Source of the DNA: Calocera cornea HHB12733
Lineage: Eukaryota > Basidiomycota > Dacrymycetes > Dacrymycetales > Dacrymycetaceae
Direction: 5' to 3'
Assembly (NCBI GenBank): GCA_001632435.1
Contig: KV424017.1
Span: forward strand, 1-64,000
DNA length: 64,000 bases
Part shown: in pieces, positions 36,245 through 48,190 of the stretch
Layout: each line of letters begins with the position of its first letter
How positions within the stretch are numbered: position 1 is the first letter of the stretch
The notes under the pieces: generated by a model
What the model was told of the DNA's origin: nothing
Database searches by the model: none
What the model saw: the letters and a program-made list of their open reading frames with translations, nothing else
Made by a program: the position numbers and the translations under genes

Positions 36245-39200
36245 ATGGGCAAGCAGGGCACCCTCGACGCGTTCATGCGTCGAGACGCACAGGCCTCGTC
36301 TTCACCCACGAGGCCACCAACCAGGTCCAGGCGCGTATCCGACCCCGGATCTCCACCCCGCGACCTCAAGTCTGCAGAGTTCCGCGACGACACCGTCCCC
36401 GAGATCGTATCGCGTCGCGTCACCATCGAAACCCAGAAAGGCATGCCTCAGATCCGCCCACCGCAGAAGGCGATCGACTCGAGCGACCCGCCCATCAGCA
36501 ACATCAACGAAATGTTTAGGGACATCGTACGCCGCTTTGAGGGGTTCAAGAAAGTGCTCGAGTTCTTCAACGACAAGGAGGCGCTCAACGTCGCGACGAT
36601 GTGCTCCGGTACGGAGAGCCCGCTGCTCGCGCTCAAGATGCTGGACGAGGCCTGCCTCTCGCACCACGGCATCCGCCTGAGGACGAACCACATCTTCTCC
36701 TGTGAGATTGTCGACTACAAGCAGGCGTACATCGAGCGGAACTTTCAGCCAAAGATTCTTTTCAGAGACGTGTGCGAGCTGGGCAATGAGATGGCGTGAG
36801 CTTCCCCAGTGCTTCCTATCGCGTCTTCTTCATACTCACGCGTTTTACAGAGCTACTGCCTACGGCTCCCAGAAGAAGGTCCCGCTCGACTGCAACATCC
36901 TCATCGCCGGCACGTCGTGCGTCGATTACTCGACGCTCAACAACAAACAGCAAAAGATCACGGACAACGGCGAGTCCGGCCGCACCTTCCGCGGCATGAT
37001 GGGATACGTCCGCCGCGCGCGCCCTCAGATTATTATACTCGAGAACGTTTGCAAGGCGCCCTGGGACCAGATCGTCAAGTACTTCGGGGAGGAGGGCTAC
37101 GCGGCCACTCACAGCAAGTTCGACACGAAGGATTTTTACATCCCGCACACGCGTAACCGTGTCTATCTCGTCGCGTTCGACACGCGCAGGGGCGGCAACT
37201 CGACCTGGTCCATGCCGGAGAAGTGGAACACCAAGGTTCTGCAGATGAAGCGCCCCGCGTCCAGCCCGCTCGACGCATTCCTCCTCCCCGCAGACGACCC
37301 GCGCATCCACCGCGCGCGCGAGCGGCTCGTGCAGGAAGCTACGCAGGCGATGACCCGCGGGCGCGCGAGGATCGACTGGAGCCGGTGCGAGGGCAGGCAC
37401 CAGCGGGCGAGGCTCAGCGAGGAGCTCGGCATGAGGAGGCCGTTTACGTTCTGGGAGGAAGGTGCGCATACATAGGCTGCCTTGACTCCGACAGGTGCTG
37501 ACTAGACTGCAGGCGGAAAGTCGAACATGCCCGACTGGACGTGGCGCGACTGGGGCGTGAAGCAGGTCGAGCGCGTCTGGGATCTCGTTGACATCACCCT
37601 CCTCCGTTACGCGAAGGAAGACTGGGACCCGTCCTACAAGACGCTCGTCTGGAACCTCTCCCAGAACGTTGATCGCCAGATCGGCTCCGGCGTCGTCGGC
37701 GTCTCCCCCTGCCTCACCCCGTCGATGATCCCATACGTGACGAATCGCGGTGGGCCTATGACCGGCCTCGAGGCACTCGCGCTGCAGGGCCTGCCCATCA
37801 ACGAGCTCTTGCTGACGCGCGAGACGGAGGACAACCTCGCTGATCTTGCTGGAAACGCTATGACTTCTACTGTCGTTGGCAGCGCCACGATGGCCGCCCT
37901 CTACGTGGGCTTCAAGCACCTGTTCGAGGACCTAGCCGACAGGATGGACGTGGACGAGCAGGTCGAATCCGACAGCGTTGTCGAGGCGCATATAACTGGC
38001 GAAGAGCGGCTCGAGTCCAGGCCGCTTGACCTGGCAGCGACCAAGCAGGTTGACCTTAAGCGTATCCTCGACATGGCCCAGCGCAGCGCGCGTCTGTGCA
38101 TCTGCGAAGGTCGTGCGGGTATGACGGCAGCTACGATCAACCAGTGCAAGGACTGCCTGGTCACCTCCTGCGAACGCTGCGGCGGCCGTCCGACGCACAA
38201 CTATGCCCCCTACCAAATCGACCGCCTCTCCCCGGCGGAGTTCGAGAAGGAGCTCAAGGCTGCACTTCCGATGTGCCTCGAGTTCAGCTCGATCGAGGAC
38301 GATGATCTTGATTACGACGCGTTGACCGAGAACCTCAACCTGACCGACGAGGGCGCGATGAGCTCGAAACAGTTCCGGTTCTGGAAGGACACTGTTCTGC
38401 GAGCAACGAAGGACGTCTTGCGCTTCACTGCGCTCAAGCGCCAGGAGCTGTGGCTGGTCAACTACGAGAGCACCTCGGCACGGCTGGAGCTCGTCCTGCA
38501 CCCCACCTCGAAGCCTCAGTGGTTCCTGTACGCCAAGCCCGACCCGACGATGCCCGCCAACTCGCTTTGGCGGCATATGGTCGCCCAGCCCATCCTGCGC
38601 TCGACTGGGAAGAAGGGCTTCTTCGACGGCCGTTGGGAGTTCGGTCTCCCGGTCACCGAGAAGTTCGACGTTAAGGTCCAGGGCACCGGCAAGCTCGTTC
38701 CCAGCTTCAAGAGCGCCCTTGGTTTGCAGGGCGATTTTGCTGCCGAGCGGGTCTGGGATACGTGGAAGATCACGGTCGATCCCGACGATGTCGAGCGCCT
38801 GGACTTCGATATCTCCGGTACCTACAAGCTGCTGCCCGACTGCGGTGGCGCCGCTCGTTCGCTGCATCGCCGAGCTGAGAAGGCGCCTGACGGCCGGGAG
38901 TTCTTCTTCTTCCGCGATCCCAGACGGGGCGACTTCGCGAGAGAGGATTGTTATTCATTCTCTTCCACTCATCGGAGGCTCGACTTCGGCGAGGATCGGC
39001 CTGTGGTCGCTGCTCTCGCTAAAAGCTGGAGAGAGCACGATGGAAAGGGTGCCGAACGGGTTCACACTCATGTACGACGGGCATGGGTGAGGGCTGCGGG
39101 GCTCGAGATTCTGGTATGTTCTCACTTTCAGCCATGTCGGAAATCAAGGCTCATCTGCCTTGTAGCCTGTTCAAGAAGGAGATGCCTTGTTCGCGGTCCC

Positions 39201-42200
39201 CGCCGGCCCTCTGCCGGTCGATGTTGAGGTTGACCACTGCAAGACCGCAACAGCCATCCTCACTTGCCATGTTCCTATCAAGGACGAAATGGCTGATCAT
39301 TGGTCGAAGGATCGCTGGACAGAAGTCGACGTAATCCACGAGCGCGCAGTCTTCCAAAATTTGTCTTGGCTGACAGAGCGCGTCAAGGGCATCTCTGGAA
39401 TGCAAGATTGGAGCACTGTGCAGACCGCAGCTTGCGACCTGCCTGACTGTCCTGCCTGCGCGCCCAAGGCCCCGACGATCCAGTGGTACAAAGGACCAAC
39501 CAGGGGCGTCATTGCAATGGAAGATATGGTAGAGGCTGGACGATACGAGCAAGCCTTGAAACATCGTCCTTCCGCCTTCATCACCCAGTGCCGTCTGCTG
39601 GACGGGGTTGGCACCATGCGGATCGGTGTCAACTTTGCCAGCCTCGTTCATCGCGCCGCCGCCGCCCTATCCGACCGAGGCAACAAGGTCGTGCCTCAGC
39701 TCTCGTGGCGGTTGACTACGGAATACATGCCGGGCTCCATCCTCAACTTGCCCAAGTTCAGGCTATCAAGCAATCGCCACGATTCTGAATCGGCGCAGCC
39801 TCCGAACTTCAGGAAGAAGGTCCCACTCCGGACGGAGCAGCTGCGATCTCTGACCTGGATGCTACGTCAGGAAGCGAAGGACGCGCTACCGTTCATCGAG
39901 GAGGAAATCGCCGAGGCGGTTCTGGATCCACTCGGATGGCGTGCTGAGGGCCGTGCCACTCGTCCGGCCGTCATTCGTGGTGGTGTGCTTGCCGACCAAG
40001 TGGGCTACGGAAAGACGGCCATCACGCTAGGTTTGATCGACGCCGCTTCTCGGAGGCCAGCTCCCAAAGTGGACGCCGAGACTCTGCGGGGTCATATACC
40101 CGCCCTGCAAACCACTCTGTGCATCGTACCTCCACATCTGATTAAGCAGTGGCCATCTGAATTCAACAAGTTCATGAAGCCCGATGCGTACGAGATGGTG
40201 GTCATTGAGAGCATGGGACAGCTCAACAGGGTCACCGTCGAGCAGATACAAGAAGCGAAGATTGTGATCGTTGCGTCGAATCTTTTCCAATCCAAGGGGT
40301 ACGTGGAGCGACTGGGCATGTTGGCGGGGAAGTCTATGCCGCCGCCCCCGACAAACGGCTCCGGTCGACACTACCGAGCTCGGCTGGACCTCGCGTTGGC
40401 GGCTCTACGGCGCCAGATGGCTCGGCTAATGGGTGATGAAGGCGCTGCGGGCGTGTGGAGCAAGGTCAAAGCAGCTCAGCTCCGAGGTTAGCACCAGTCT
40501 CACTTGACAGTGGACATCTTTATTGATTGTCGTCAGGTCCTGATGTGGAAGAGGTATTTGTTCAGGGCAAGCGGCTCAGGGGGCAGAAGTACCGCGACGC
40601 CCATGCTCAAGATTCCACCGCGGAGCCCTCCAAGAAAGGAAAGAAGAGCGATCCTAGCTCGAGCCAGTCTCCCAAGAGGAGGCGGAGCGATGACGATTCG
40701 GACGACTCAGACGATGAACCGGCCAACAAGAAGACAAAGGCTGTTAAAGCTGTCGTCGATCCGTGGGGGTTGCAGACCGTCCGCGTGAAGAACGATTGGC
40801 GCCAACTCGTATGCCCACCTCTGGAGGCATTTCATTTCGAACGGCTGGTTGTGGACGAATACACGTATCTCAAGGATGCGCCACTCGCTGCCGTAACGAA
40901 GCTTAAATCAGCGTACCGCTGGGTGCTCTCCGGCACGCCGCCCGTTCATAACTTCGCTGCCGTTAAGACTATCGCCGTGTTCCTGAATGTGCATCTTGGA
41001 ATTGACGACGCCAGCGAGATGAAAACACCAGGCAGGGGGGGATCCCGAAACGAGCAGACGTGTAAGTGTCCCTCATTCTGTGTGCAACACGACCTTTAAC
41101 TCCGCAAACAGCGGTGGAGAAGTTCCACTCTTTCCGAGAGGTGCACACTGCTGCCTGGCATACGCGCCGTCATGAGAAAGCTCAGGAGTTCTTGGACCAC
41201 TTCGTTCGTCAGGTATGAGCTTCATTCTGGCGTCCGTGTTCCTGTCTGATTCGCTTATAGAACATAGCGGAAATTGACGAGATACCCTGTGAACAATCTC
41301 TGAAACTCGTTACTCTACCTGCAGCCGAGCGGGCAATTTATCTCGAGTTGCTACATCATCTCATGGCGCTCGACATGACCGTCAAGAAGGGCAAGAGAGG
41401 AGAGAGCGACCGAGACAAGCGCTTGGCCCAGTCTCTCGGAGAGAGCGAGTAAGTGAAAGCAAGCATCATAGTAATCTGCTGTCTGACCCATCTGATAGCT
41501 CTGCCGAGGAGGCGCTCCTGAAACGCTGCTCCCATTTCGACCTCGACATGGACGGTATATCGCTGGACAAGCCACACAAGAACGCGGGGAAGAAGGGCAG
41601 GAAAAGCGATGAAGACTCCGAACCCGAAAGTGACGAAGCTGCGGATGAAGACGACGAGGATGCTGACAGCGACGTGGTGGTAATCACACCTGGCACCTCC
41701 AAGAAAGATCGCAACCGAAGCGACAATGCCCTGCAAGCTTGCGACATTATCGTGCGGGACCGGACCGAGCAGCGGGCTGACTGCGAGCGAGACCTGAAGG
41801 AGAAGATCAGGGAGGCGATAGCTCTCGAAGCCAAGATTGGGCACATCGAAGAGGACGGTCCGTTCCGGGCCTGGATCAGAGGCTGTCAGGAGCGCGGTGT
41901 CAGCGATACCGATGCATCTGCATTGATTCGGAAACTCATTCGCGAAGCAACGTCGAAGACGCCTGCGACTCCGAACGGCAAGCTGACAACGCGCGATCCC
42001 AACGTGAACTCCTCCCCATCGTTCTTCCAAAAGGGATACCAGGTAGAGCCGAGTCAGAACCGCAAGCCGAGTAAGACGGCGAAGTCGAACAAGAAAGAGA
42101 ACGTGGCGCCGAAGAAGCCCAAAAAAGCCAAGGACGACGACGAGGACGATGATGATGATGACGAAGATGAGGATGGCGGTGGGCAGAAGAAAAAGACCGC

Positions 42201-43408
42201 AGTCGACATCCAGGACGAGCTGAGGTGGGACCTCCGTGAACAAACGCACGTCATCCGCCGCCTGGAGAAAGAACTCATCGGTCGTGTGCGTTCGCTCCGC
42301 TACTTCGCAAACGTACGCGATCTGCAAACGCTGGACGAGGAACATCGTCGAGGCGGCATGACGGAAATCGTCTGTCCCGACTGCCCTTACACCAAAGGGC
42401 CGCTTCCCATACGCAATCTCTCAATTTTGTCATCGTGCGGGCACATGGGCTGTAGCAAGTGTGTGATGGAACACGCCATGCTAGAGGAATGTGTGCATCG
42501 CCGGAAGGGATGTGGTGCGCAAGCTCGGGAACTCAATATCGTTCCGGCCGACACTCTTGGTATGGACGAGACTCGCGATCGCAAGACCAAGCACTATGGC
42601 ATCAAGCTGGAGAAGATAATGCACCTGATCAAGTGAGTGCAGTAAACGCATTGAGAAGAGTTTGTCGCTAACAATCGTTTGTGATAGGCGCGAAATACCC
42701 ACGGGAGAGCGTGTGCTGGTGTTCGTCCAGTTCCCTGATCTCACCGAGAAGGTTGCAGCTGCCCTCAAAGCGCACAACATCTCCTTCCTCCAAATTAGAG
42801 GAAGCGCCAGCCAGAAGTCAAAGGCGCTCCAGCAGTTCCAAAACCCCAACGCATCGGAGAAGGTCTTATTGCTGAATGTGATGGATGAGAGCGCTAGCGG
42901 AGCGTGGGTAGTCTCAATCACGCACTCGAAACCAGCTGCTAACCATGTTCGCAGGAACCTCACGGTTGCCAACCACGCTATCTTCATCTCCCCCCTTCTC
43001 GCTCCGTCCCAGGAGATTTACGAGGCAAACGAAACGCAGGCCATTGGTCGTCTGCAGCGATTTGGGCAGACGAAGCTCGTGCACGTGTACCGTTTCTTGA
43101 CAACGAACTCGATCGACATCACCATTTTCGAAGACCGGGCAGGTTACAAGGTCGACCAGACGAAGAAGACGATCACACTCAAGCTTGACGATGTCAAGCG
43201 CCACGTCAAGCCCGAGAAACTGATATTCGATGGTATCGACATACCCTCTCCCGAGTCGGTCGGCCATCGATCCAGTCGCACCTCTGCTAACCCATCGATT
43301 GACGTGGACCTCAACCCCGTAATCGACCTGACTGACATGGATTCTCCGCCGCCCGAATCTATGTCGGTCACCCTAGTTGCTCCCTTGATAGCCGCGGTTC
43401 CTGCTTGA
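36245..43408 (+). CDS. DNMT5: DNMT5-type maintenance DNA methyltransferase with RING and SNF2 ATPase
   Basis: An ATP-dependent maintenance cytosine methyltransferase: the family methylates hemimethylated CpG using an SNF2 motor. Ten exons: 36245-36795, 36851-37461, 37513-39113, 39166-40486, 40537-41061, 41112-41212, 41261-41448, 41499-42632, 42688-42903 and 42955-43408; 6702 nt, 2233 aa. The methyltransferase motifs are MCSGTESP (I), AGTSCVDYS with catalytic Cys207 (IV; SC rather than PC, as I recall for DNMT5), LENV at 247-250 (VI), TRNR (VIII) and AGNAMTSTVVG (X). The SNF2 motor has GYGKT near residue 1200, VVDEYT, LSGTPP and, at the end, GRLQRFGQTK. A RING finger (CPDC...CGHMGCSKC) lies near residue 1925, between the motor lobes. 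No chromodomain is seen. The N-terminus carries QGTLDAFM, a PIP-box-like sequence. Acidic and Lys-rich inserts split the motor. Confidence 0.95.
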
Positions 43409-43758
43409 CTACCTACATTGGTTTAACGCCCTGTCTGATTTTGATCTGCAAGGACCTGTCATGTCGTTCACATTGCATCCTTACATATTCTAACATTCTA
43501 ACATATCACCCTCATCTCCTTGAAACGATGTACCCCCTCTTGCTTGTGTAGCTGTATGCAAGGCTCCTAATGTCAGTTGTTACCTGCGTTCGTGCAATAT
43601 AATTGATGACTCGCGATTACTCAGTCCAGTCGCAAGTTGTGCTGGGTGCGCGCACGGGGCATTCCTCATTAGTCAGCGATAAACGCTGTTATGATCCCTG
43701 AGAGGTGGCAGCCACACCTTTCTCGTCTTCACCTCTCTCCGTCACCTCTTCACGAACA
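43409..43758. other. Intergenic between DNMT5 and methionine aminopeptidase
   Basis: 350 nt between two plus-strand genes. It contains the DNMT5 3' end and the aminopeptidase promoter, with no distinct element I can name. Confidence 0.4.
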
Positions 43759-45352
43759 ATGACCACCACGGCAACCACAACGACGACAGAAGTGCCTTGC
43801 ATGGGCGTAGACTGCCCCAACACGGCGGGCAAGCTCGAATGCCCGACTTGCGTCAAGTTCGTCCATGCCCTATTGATGGATGCAAGACGGTTTTGCTGAC
43901 TGCTCGCAGGCTGGGGATCAAAGGCTCGTTTTTCTGCAATCAGGATTGCTTCAAGAGGAGTTGTGAGTACCATTGGCTACCATAATGATCGTCGTGCTGA
44001 CTGCATAACTAGGGGTATGTAAGCGCATGCCACTGATTATCCTGACGAGCTTACCCACGCCGCGGTAGAAAACGCACAAGCTGATCCATGCGACGGCGGC
44101 TCCTCCAGCGGATCAATCAGGTGTGTAAGAGCTACCACATGTATTGTACCACCATGCTGACCGTATAGCAGGCAAGCATGATCCATGGCCGTTCTTCACC
44201 TACACGGGCTCCGTTAGGCCCGCATATCCGCTCAGCCCGAGGCGCGAGGTGCCGGAGAGCATACCCAAACCAGACTACTGGAAGGATGGTACGCACGCTT
44301 GTTTGAGCTGATCTAACGGTTCTCTCACACATACTGTAGGCATCCCCAAGTCGGAGCGCTCCTTTGATGCGCAGCGCAATCCGCGAATTTTGAACAAGCA
44401 GGAAATCGAAGGGATGCGTGTGTCTTGCCGAGTGCGTCCTCTCCTTGACCTCATCCAACACTGTGCTGATGCCAAGGTTAGCTCGCGCGTGAGGTGCTCG
44501 ATATTGCGGCCGCTGCGGTGGCGCCAGGTGTGACGACCGATGAGCTCGACAAGATTGTGCATGAGGAGACGATAAAGCGGGGTGGATACCCGAGTCCCCT
44601 TAATTACCGCGATTTCCCCAAATCTGTCTGCACGTGAGTGGATACGTCAAATCTGATTGAAGAGGAAGTCTGATGTGACATAAATAGATCGGTGAACGAG
44701 GTCATTTGTCATGGTATACCCGACCACAGACAGTTGCAGGAGGGCGATATTGTCAATCTTGGTGCGTTCTGCAATATCAACCTATGACCTGATATTAATT
44801 GCCGTTTTAGATGTATCACTATACTACAACGGGTTCCATTCCGACCTCAATGAGACATATCCAGTCGGCAAGATAGACGAAGATTCCCAGCGGCTGATTG
44901 ACACCACGCGGACGTGTCTAGACGAGGCGATCGCGATGTGCAAGCCGGGGGCATTGTTCAGGGATATTGGGAAGGTCATGTGCGTTCTCTTATTGTCGCC
45001 GATGGAATCTTGTGCTCATGCACGATGCAGAGAACCAATAGCCAAAGCGAACGGCTGCAGCGTGGTCCGCACGTACACCGCGCACGGCACCAACCAGCTC
45101 TTCCATTGCGCTCCAACCATCCCTCATTACGCGAAGAACAAGACCCCGGGTGCGATGAAGGCAGGGATGACGTTTACGATCGAACCGATGATCAACCTCG
45201 GCTTATCACACGACGACCACTGGCCAGACAACTGGACCTGCGTAACCAGAGATGGCAAGCGCAGCGCACAATTCGAGGAGACACTACTCATTACCGAAAC
45301 GGGGGTGGAGGTTTTGACAGCGAGGAAAGATCGTAAGAGGATCTATCCTTAG
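43759..45352 (+). CDS. MAP1: Methionine aminopeptidase type 1
   Basis: Removes initiator methionine from nascent proteins at the ribosome. Eleven exons: 43759-43856, 43910-43962, 44013-44014, 44069-44120, 44172-44288, 44340-44431, 44482-44633, 44688-44761, 44811-44979 and 45031-45352, counting a 2-nt exon at 44013-44014 (ten listed blocks in all); total 376 aa. The N-terminus is the ribosome-associated zinc finger ([29 protein letters not shown]). The pita-bread catalytic domain shows the metal ligands in [28 protein letters not shown] and QFEETLL. The Trp codon of KRSWKTH is assembled from T + GG, where GG is the 2-nt exon flanked by two canonical introns (50 and 54 nt). The intron at 44980-45030 (51 nt) is in-frame and stop-free. 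Identity is certain. Confidence 0.94.
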
Positions 45353-45509
45353 TGCTGGAACAGGGCAAGATTCTGGGTTGAACGGCATGTATTGCTAGCT
45401 GTACACTTCGTGTAATGAGCATACATTGGTTCGGATTGTTCGGTTGCCGACGTTCGTGTGGCTTCTATTCCGCACATCATTGTTACATGGTTCTTACGTT
45501 GTCCATCCA

Positions 45510-46538
45510 TCACGCCGCCGCTGTCTCCACGGTGGTCATCGGCGTTCCCCACGCATATAGGTCATACCCCTCCTTGTACCGAATTCCCGGCTCGCGCTCG
45601 AACGTTGGGGGCCAAATTTTCCTGCGATGGGCGTAGTAATCATCATGCTGATCCCCACCCTCCGAGATAGCGTTGTAAGTGGCGTATATGGCTGCCCGCC
45701 CATACGGAGAGTTGTTCGGTCCAGAGCGGTGGGCAAGGAACGACCCGAAGACGAGCATGTCGCCTGCACCGGGGTGTCAGCCTCGTGTCCGCCGACCCGT
45801 CCGACCGGGGCCACGCACCTGTATCAAGCGGCACCGGCGCCCACTGGCGTGCGGCTTCCCACTCTTTTGTGATCGTGTGATCCTGGTTGAGCGGGATGTC
45901 GCGAATCAGATGCGAACCGGGGACGACTTCGAGGCAGCCGTTCTCCGCCGTGGCCGGCTCTACGGCGATGAGGATCGTGAGATGCTTGAGCGCGGCGATA
46001 TGCTGGTACGCCGGCGAGTCGGTGTGCGGGTCGAAGCCCCCGCCGCCGGGAGACTTGTAGTTGATCTTTTCCTGAGGTAGACGGGTTACCGAAATAGCAC
46101 CTAGTCGTGGGCGGGAATGTGACGCACCTTGAAGAGCACCATCTCTTCTCCCGCCAGCTGTGCCAACATCTCGCGCAGTCGTCGACCACGAAGCAGTGTG
46201 CCGAAGCCTTGGTGGAAGTTGGCATAGTTCTCGGTGCGTGTGAGGAATCGGCGGCCGTATCTGTCGACCTCTTCATACGGCATGTGTGCGCCGGGTGTGT
46301 TGGGCCATCCCTACTTGGGGGTAGATTGTGTTAGAGAGAAACACGAGATAGAAGCTGGACTGCTTCTAGCCTGGAGACGCACCTTGACTTCCGCCGTCCA
46401 TGTTATCAGATCCGCTTGTTCGCGCTCGTCGAGGAGCCCGCGAAGGACGAGGTAGCCGCTCTGGGCAAAGAATGCCTTCTGTTCCTCGGACAGCTGGAGC
46501 ACGGCGTCGTTCGGGGTTGTGCTCGCCGCGCTCGTCAT
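45510..46538 (-). CDS. PhyH-type Fe(II)/2-oxoglutarate oxygenase, paralogue 1 (PhnY/TmpA-like)
   Basis: Four exons (46538-46383, 46310-46128, 46071-45819, 45763-45510) give 281 aa, normal for the family. The double-stranded beta-helix iron site is complete: H129 and D131 in FDPHTD, distal H209 in FLAHRSG, and R220 as probable 2-oxoglutarate anchor. KINYKSPGGGGF and ENGCLEVVPGSH are family landmarks. Its closest relatives, as I recall them, are bacterial PhyH enzymes of the PhnY/TmpA group, which hydroxylate the carbon next to phosphorus in aminoethylphosphonates. A second paralogue and a PhnZ-like gene follow at 47180-49787, which supports that reading, although other substrates are possible. 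An upstream Met at 46556 would add six residues. Confidence 0.85.
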
Positions 46539-47179
46539 CGTGATACCGTGCCGCAAAGCTTAGCCGGGCAATGGTGCAAACTAAATGGCGCACTGTGCGC
46601 GTGTCGGCGACGGCATCTCGGACGAGCTCGATGAGGAAGGGAGGGCCCGGGGCGACCTTTGCCGTGGGGAAACCCGCTGCGGGCGCTGTCAACGGCCTGC
46701 GTTCGACCCCTTCGCCTCGTATGTTCCTCTCTTCGCCATTCAATCGACCACGCCAAGTCTCGTAACGCCGCGGGAGCCTATATATGGTCATCGTTCGCCA
46801 GCATGCTGGTTCTGGAGGACAGTGCCCCGGATCACCTCCGGTTCCTCCTATGCCACTATCCATGATGCAGGGTGAGGTAGCATGCGCAACAGCACGAGGC
46901 GGCAGCATTGCCATCAGCGCAACCACCCGCCTGTCCGGCAAGACCGGCGGCAGTGTATGGCACTGAGTGACAGGAACAAGAACAGTGGTGTATTCATATG
47001 GAGAAGGGCAGAATACGGCTAAGCAGATTGGCTGTGTGCCGCCCTTTGCCGCTCGTGCAAGATTCGCAAAATGTATTGTGCGAGTGTATTGATGGCTAAC
47101 GCCATAAACGTGCTGGATGATATCGATGATGTCCGCGCTGCAGGCCGTGGCTCCCAGTCCCGCTGGGAGTATCCACACC
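46539..47179. other. Intergenic between the two oxygenase paralogues
   Basis: 640 nt containing the promoter of paralogue 1 and the 3' end of paralogue 2. A TATATA word lies near 46779-46785, about 240 nt upstream of the start. A long minus frame here (46366-47178) overlaps the first exon of paralogue 1 in another frame and is not credible. Confidence 0.4.
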
Positions 47180-48190
47180 CTATGCGGCGCCCTCCACCGT
47201 AATCATCGGCGTGCCCCAGGCGTACCTGTCTCTCCCCTCGGTATAACTCTTCCCCACCTCGCGCTCGAACGTGGCCGGCCACTCTGCGCGACGATGTTTG
47301 TAATACTCATGGCGCCGATCGCCGCCCTCCCGGATCGGATTGAACGTGGCGTACAGCATGGCCCGTCCCAGCTTAGAGTCATTGTTCGCGGAGCGGTGCA
47401 CGAGGAGGGAGCTGAAGATGAAGATATCGCCTGAAGCGTGCATCATCAGTGCGTGGTCTATCGCTGGTTAATGAGGGACGCAATCTTACCAGTGTCCAGC
47501 TCAACGGGAACCCAGTCCTGCTTCGCGCACCAGTCGTCATCGATGCACTGGTCTGGCCTTGTGGGAATATCGCTCAGAAGATGCGACCCAGGGACGACTT
47601 CGACACAACCGTTCTCCAGCTTCGCCGGCTCCACGGCCATGGCCAGGGATTGGAAACTGTCCGGGCCGATATGCTGATAAGAAGGCGCGTCCGTGTGCGC
47701 GGGGAAGCCGCCGCCGCCGGGCGACTTGTACACGATCTTTTCCTGATGGAATAACGAGCTGCGCTCAGAATACCATATGCCCTCATGTAAAGCCGGACTT
47801 GCCTTGAACAGCACCATCGGCTTGCCGGTCAGTTCCTCGACCAGTTTGGCAAGTACGTTACTGCGCAACAGCTGACCGAGCTGCTTATGGTAATCGACAA
47901 AGTTTTCCGTGATGGTGAGTATCCGATTGCCATTGCGGTCTACCTCTTCATAGTGCATGTGACGATTTGGTATATTTGGCCAGTTCTGCAATAGGCGCGT
48001 AAGGGGACTACTTGTTGAGCAGTAGACATCGGTGAAGAGGACGTACCTTGACCTCCATTACCGAGTTGATGAGGCCGTCTCTCTCCACCTGGGTGAAGCG
48101 ATTGCGCAGGATCACATAGCCATCCTTTTGGAAGGATGCTTTGAGGTTGGCGGGAAGATGCCAGTTGGAGATGCGCGAGAAGATAGTCAT
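47180..48190 (-). CDS. PhyH-type Fe(II)/2-oxoglutarate oxygenase, paralogue 2 (PhnY/TmpA-like)
   Basis: Four exons (48190-48047, 47985-47803, 47742-47490, 47430-47180), 276 aa. Exons 2 and 3 have exactly the same lengths (183 and 253 nt) as in paralogue 1, so the pair arose by tandem duplication. The iron site is H125 and D127 (FPAHTD) and H205 (LVHRSA), with R216 as the likely 2-oxoglutarate contact, so both copies look active. Intron 2 (47743-47802, 60 nt) begins GCAAGT and ends CAG, a GC-AG intron; it is in-frame and stop-free, and its position matches a GT-AG intron in paralogue 1. The gene is divergent from the PhnZ-like gene, sharing about 615 nt of promoter. It is the best candidate partner for that enzyme. 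Confidence 0.87.

Noticed and set aside
46366..47178. 270-codon minus-strand frame
   Set aside because: It overlaps exon 1 of the first PhyH oxygenase in another frame, shows no motif, and has the Arg/Pro-rich composition typical of a shadow frame.
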